From Candidatus Pantoea soli (GTDB lineage Bacteria > Pseudomonadota > Gammaproteobacteria > Enterobacterales > Enterobacteriaceae), in contig NZ_CP032702.1 in assembly GCF_007833795.1 (NCBI RefSeq), positions 3,100,001-3,164,000 on the forward strand: DNA of 64,000 nucleotides, written 5' to 3'. Below, piece after piece: positions 63,195 to 64,000 of the stretch (positions are counted from its first letter, which is position 1; every line of letters starts with the position of its first letter). Below the pieces are notes generated by a model. The model ran no database searches. It was not told where the DNA came from and worked only from the letters and a program-made list of their open reading frames with translations. A program made the position numbers and the translations under genes.

Positions 63195-64000
63195 GACAAC
63201 TGCTGTTGTTACTGCTGTTTCTGCTGCCTGGCAGCAGCTATGCGCTCTGTTCGCTCGCCGCACCGGCGGTGAGCTTCGGGACGCAGACCACCTTCTACAT
63301 TCAGTCGACCGCGGTGCCGACCTCCGGCAACACGAACGTTAACTGCGGCTCCGGCACCCTGAGCCTGCTGGGCAGCGATTTCGTGACCTACGCCTTCACC
63401 ACTGCCAGCAACCTGAGCGGTACCCGCGCCACCCTGAAAGCGACAGCGGGCGGTACCGATAACGTGCCGATTCAGCTGTGCATCGACAGCAGCTGCGCCA
63501 CTGAGCTGCGCCAGGGCAGTGCGCATACCTACAACTCGGCCGCGCTGCTGGGACTGGGCACCACGCAGAACTTCACTATTCCGCTCTATTACCGCACCGT
63601 GCCGGGACAGGTGATCGCCGCCGGCAGCTACACCACGACGCTGACGCTGACGGTGAGCTATAACGTCTGCGCCGGGGCAAACGTGGCCGGAGCATGTATT
63701 GGCACCGTACAGAGCAGCAGCGGCACGGCGCTGCCGATCACCGTTAACATGGTTGTCACTAATGACTGCACCACCATCACGGCGCCTAACGTCAGCTTCG
63801 GCAGCGCACCGCTGGTGGGCAGTTTCGCTACCGTACAGCAGACGATTAATGTGGTGTGCTCGAAAGGCAGCAGTTATACCGTCGGGCTGAGCAACGGCAG
63901 CTACTACAGCGGCACGACGCGCCAGATGGCGAGCGGCACGAACCGGCTGGCGTACGATATCTATAAGGGCACCACCACCACCGCGCGCTGGGGCCCCACC
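63191..64000 (+). CDS. csuE: Csu-type tip adhesin, two spore-coat-U domains (runs off the window)
   Basis: Open from ATG 63191 (ATGA overlap with the usher stop) to the end of the window, 270 codons without a stop. Signal peptide LLLLLLFLLPGSSYA; first SCPU domain with VSFGTQTTFYIQSTAVP and the closing TTTLTLTVSYNVCAGANV; second domain begins LPITVNMVVTNDCTTI with VSFGSAPLVGS. Two-domain SCPU proteins at the operon end are the tip adhesin CsuE, whose hydrophobic loops bind abiotic surfaces. The C-terminus lies beyond the window. Confidence 0.9.
   Translation, partial: MRQLLLLLLFLLPGSSYALCSLAAPAVSFGTQTTFYIQSTAVPTSGNTNVNCGSGTLSLLGSDFVTYAFTTASNLSGTRATLKATAGGTDNVPIQLCIDSSCATELRQGSAHTYNSAALLGLGTTQNFTIPLYYRTVPGQVIAAGSYTTTLTLTVSYNVCAGANVAGACIGTVQSSSGTALPITVNMVVTNDCTTITAPNVSFGSAPLVGSFATVQQTINVVCSKGSSYTVGLSNGSYYSGTTRQMASGTNRLAYDIYKGTTTTARWGPT

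Noticed and set aside
1..64000. CRISPR array
   Set aside because: I found no set of regularly spaced short repeats; the only tandem repeats are the PAS units and the yciF duplication.

Overview
The window reads as a chromosomal segment of a GC-rich gammaproteobacterium of the order Enterobacterales, most like Erwiniaceae (Pantoea/Erwinia type). The best evidence is the block prfC-osmY-ytjA-yjjU-yjjV-deoC-deoA-deoB-deoD (about 24.6-33.9 kb, all on the minus strand), which keeps the enterobacterial gene order but lacks yjjW and yjjI. FtnA, YlaC, YciG/YciF, UxuA and a YgiW-like protein agree. I cannot fix the species from sequence alone.

Layout. 0-7.1 kb: the end of an amidohydrolase, a PAS-GGDEF protein, a BvgS/EvgS-type hybrid kinase with an RcsB-like response regulator, and uxuA. 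7.2-10.0 kb: a YgiW-like protein, yciG, a frameshifted yciF and an MFS transporter. 10.37-17.93 kb: an integrative element in tRNA-Phe, bounded by 40-bp direct repeats. It carries a tyrosine integrase, a nuclease-like protein, two tiny coupled ORFs, a serine recombinase, an exported protein broken by an intact IS3-family element, a membrane protein and a ParA-type ATPase. 18.1-22.5 kb: a soluble PAS-PAS chemoreceptor (BdlA-like) followed by siaABCD. 22.5-34 kb: an extra PBP2-type transpeptidase, the deo operon and its neighbours. 34-43.8 kb: an M20 hydrolase, ftnA, a methyltransferase locus interrupted by an in-frame TGA, a triple-PAS GGDEF-EAL protein, an OlsF-like acyltransferase, a LuxR-type regulator and a cupin. 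44-46.6 kb: a head-to-head scar of lafU and flhA/lfhA remnants, probably left by deletion of a Flag-2 cluster. 46.6-58.4 kb: ylaC, a MocR regulator, two paralogous Ig-like repeat proteins and two MHYT-GGDEF-EAL proteins. 58.4-64 kb: a Csu-type (archaic chaperone-usher) pilus operon that runs off the end.

Common theme. Five genes encode GGDEF proteins (three also carry EAL), and they sit among pilus, adhesin-like, chemoreceptor and SiaABCD genes. This makes the window rich in surface-attachment and cyclic-di-GMP functions. Short palindromes resembling the RcsAB box lie upstream of siaA, the triple-PAS GGDEF-EAL gene, the csu operon, the hybrid kinase, yciG and a LuxR regulator. A shared Rcs-type or RcsB-like control is the main regulatory hypothesis I draw from the sequence.

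Decay and mobility. There are four clearly damaged loci: yciF (13-bp duplication), the island's exported protein (IS insertion), the methyltransferase (TGA) and lafU/flhA (deletion). I saw no rRNA and no CRISPR array, and only one complete tRNA.
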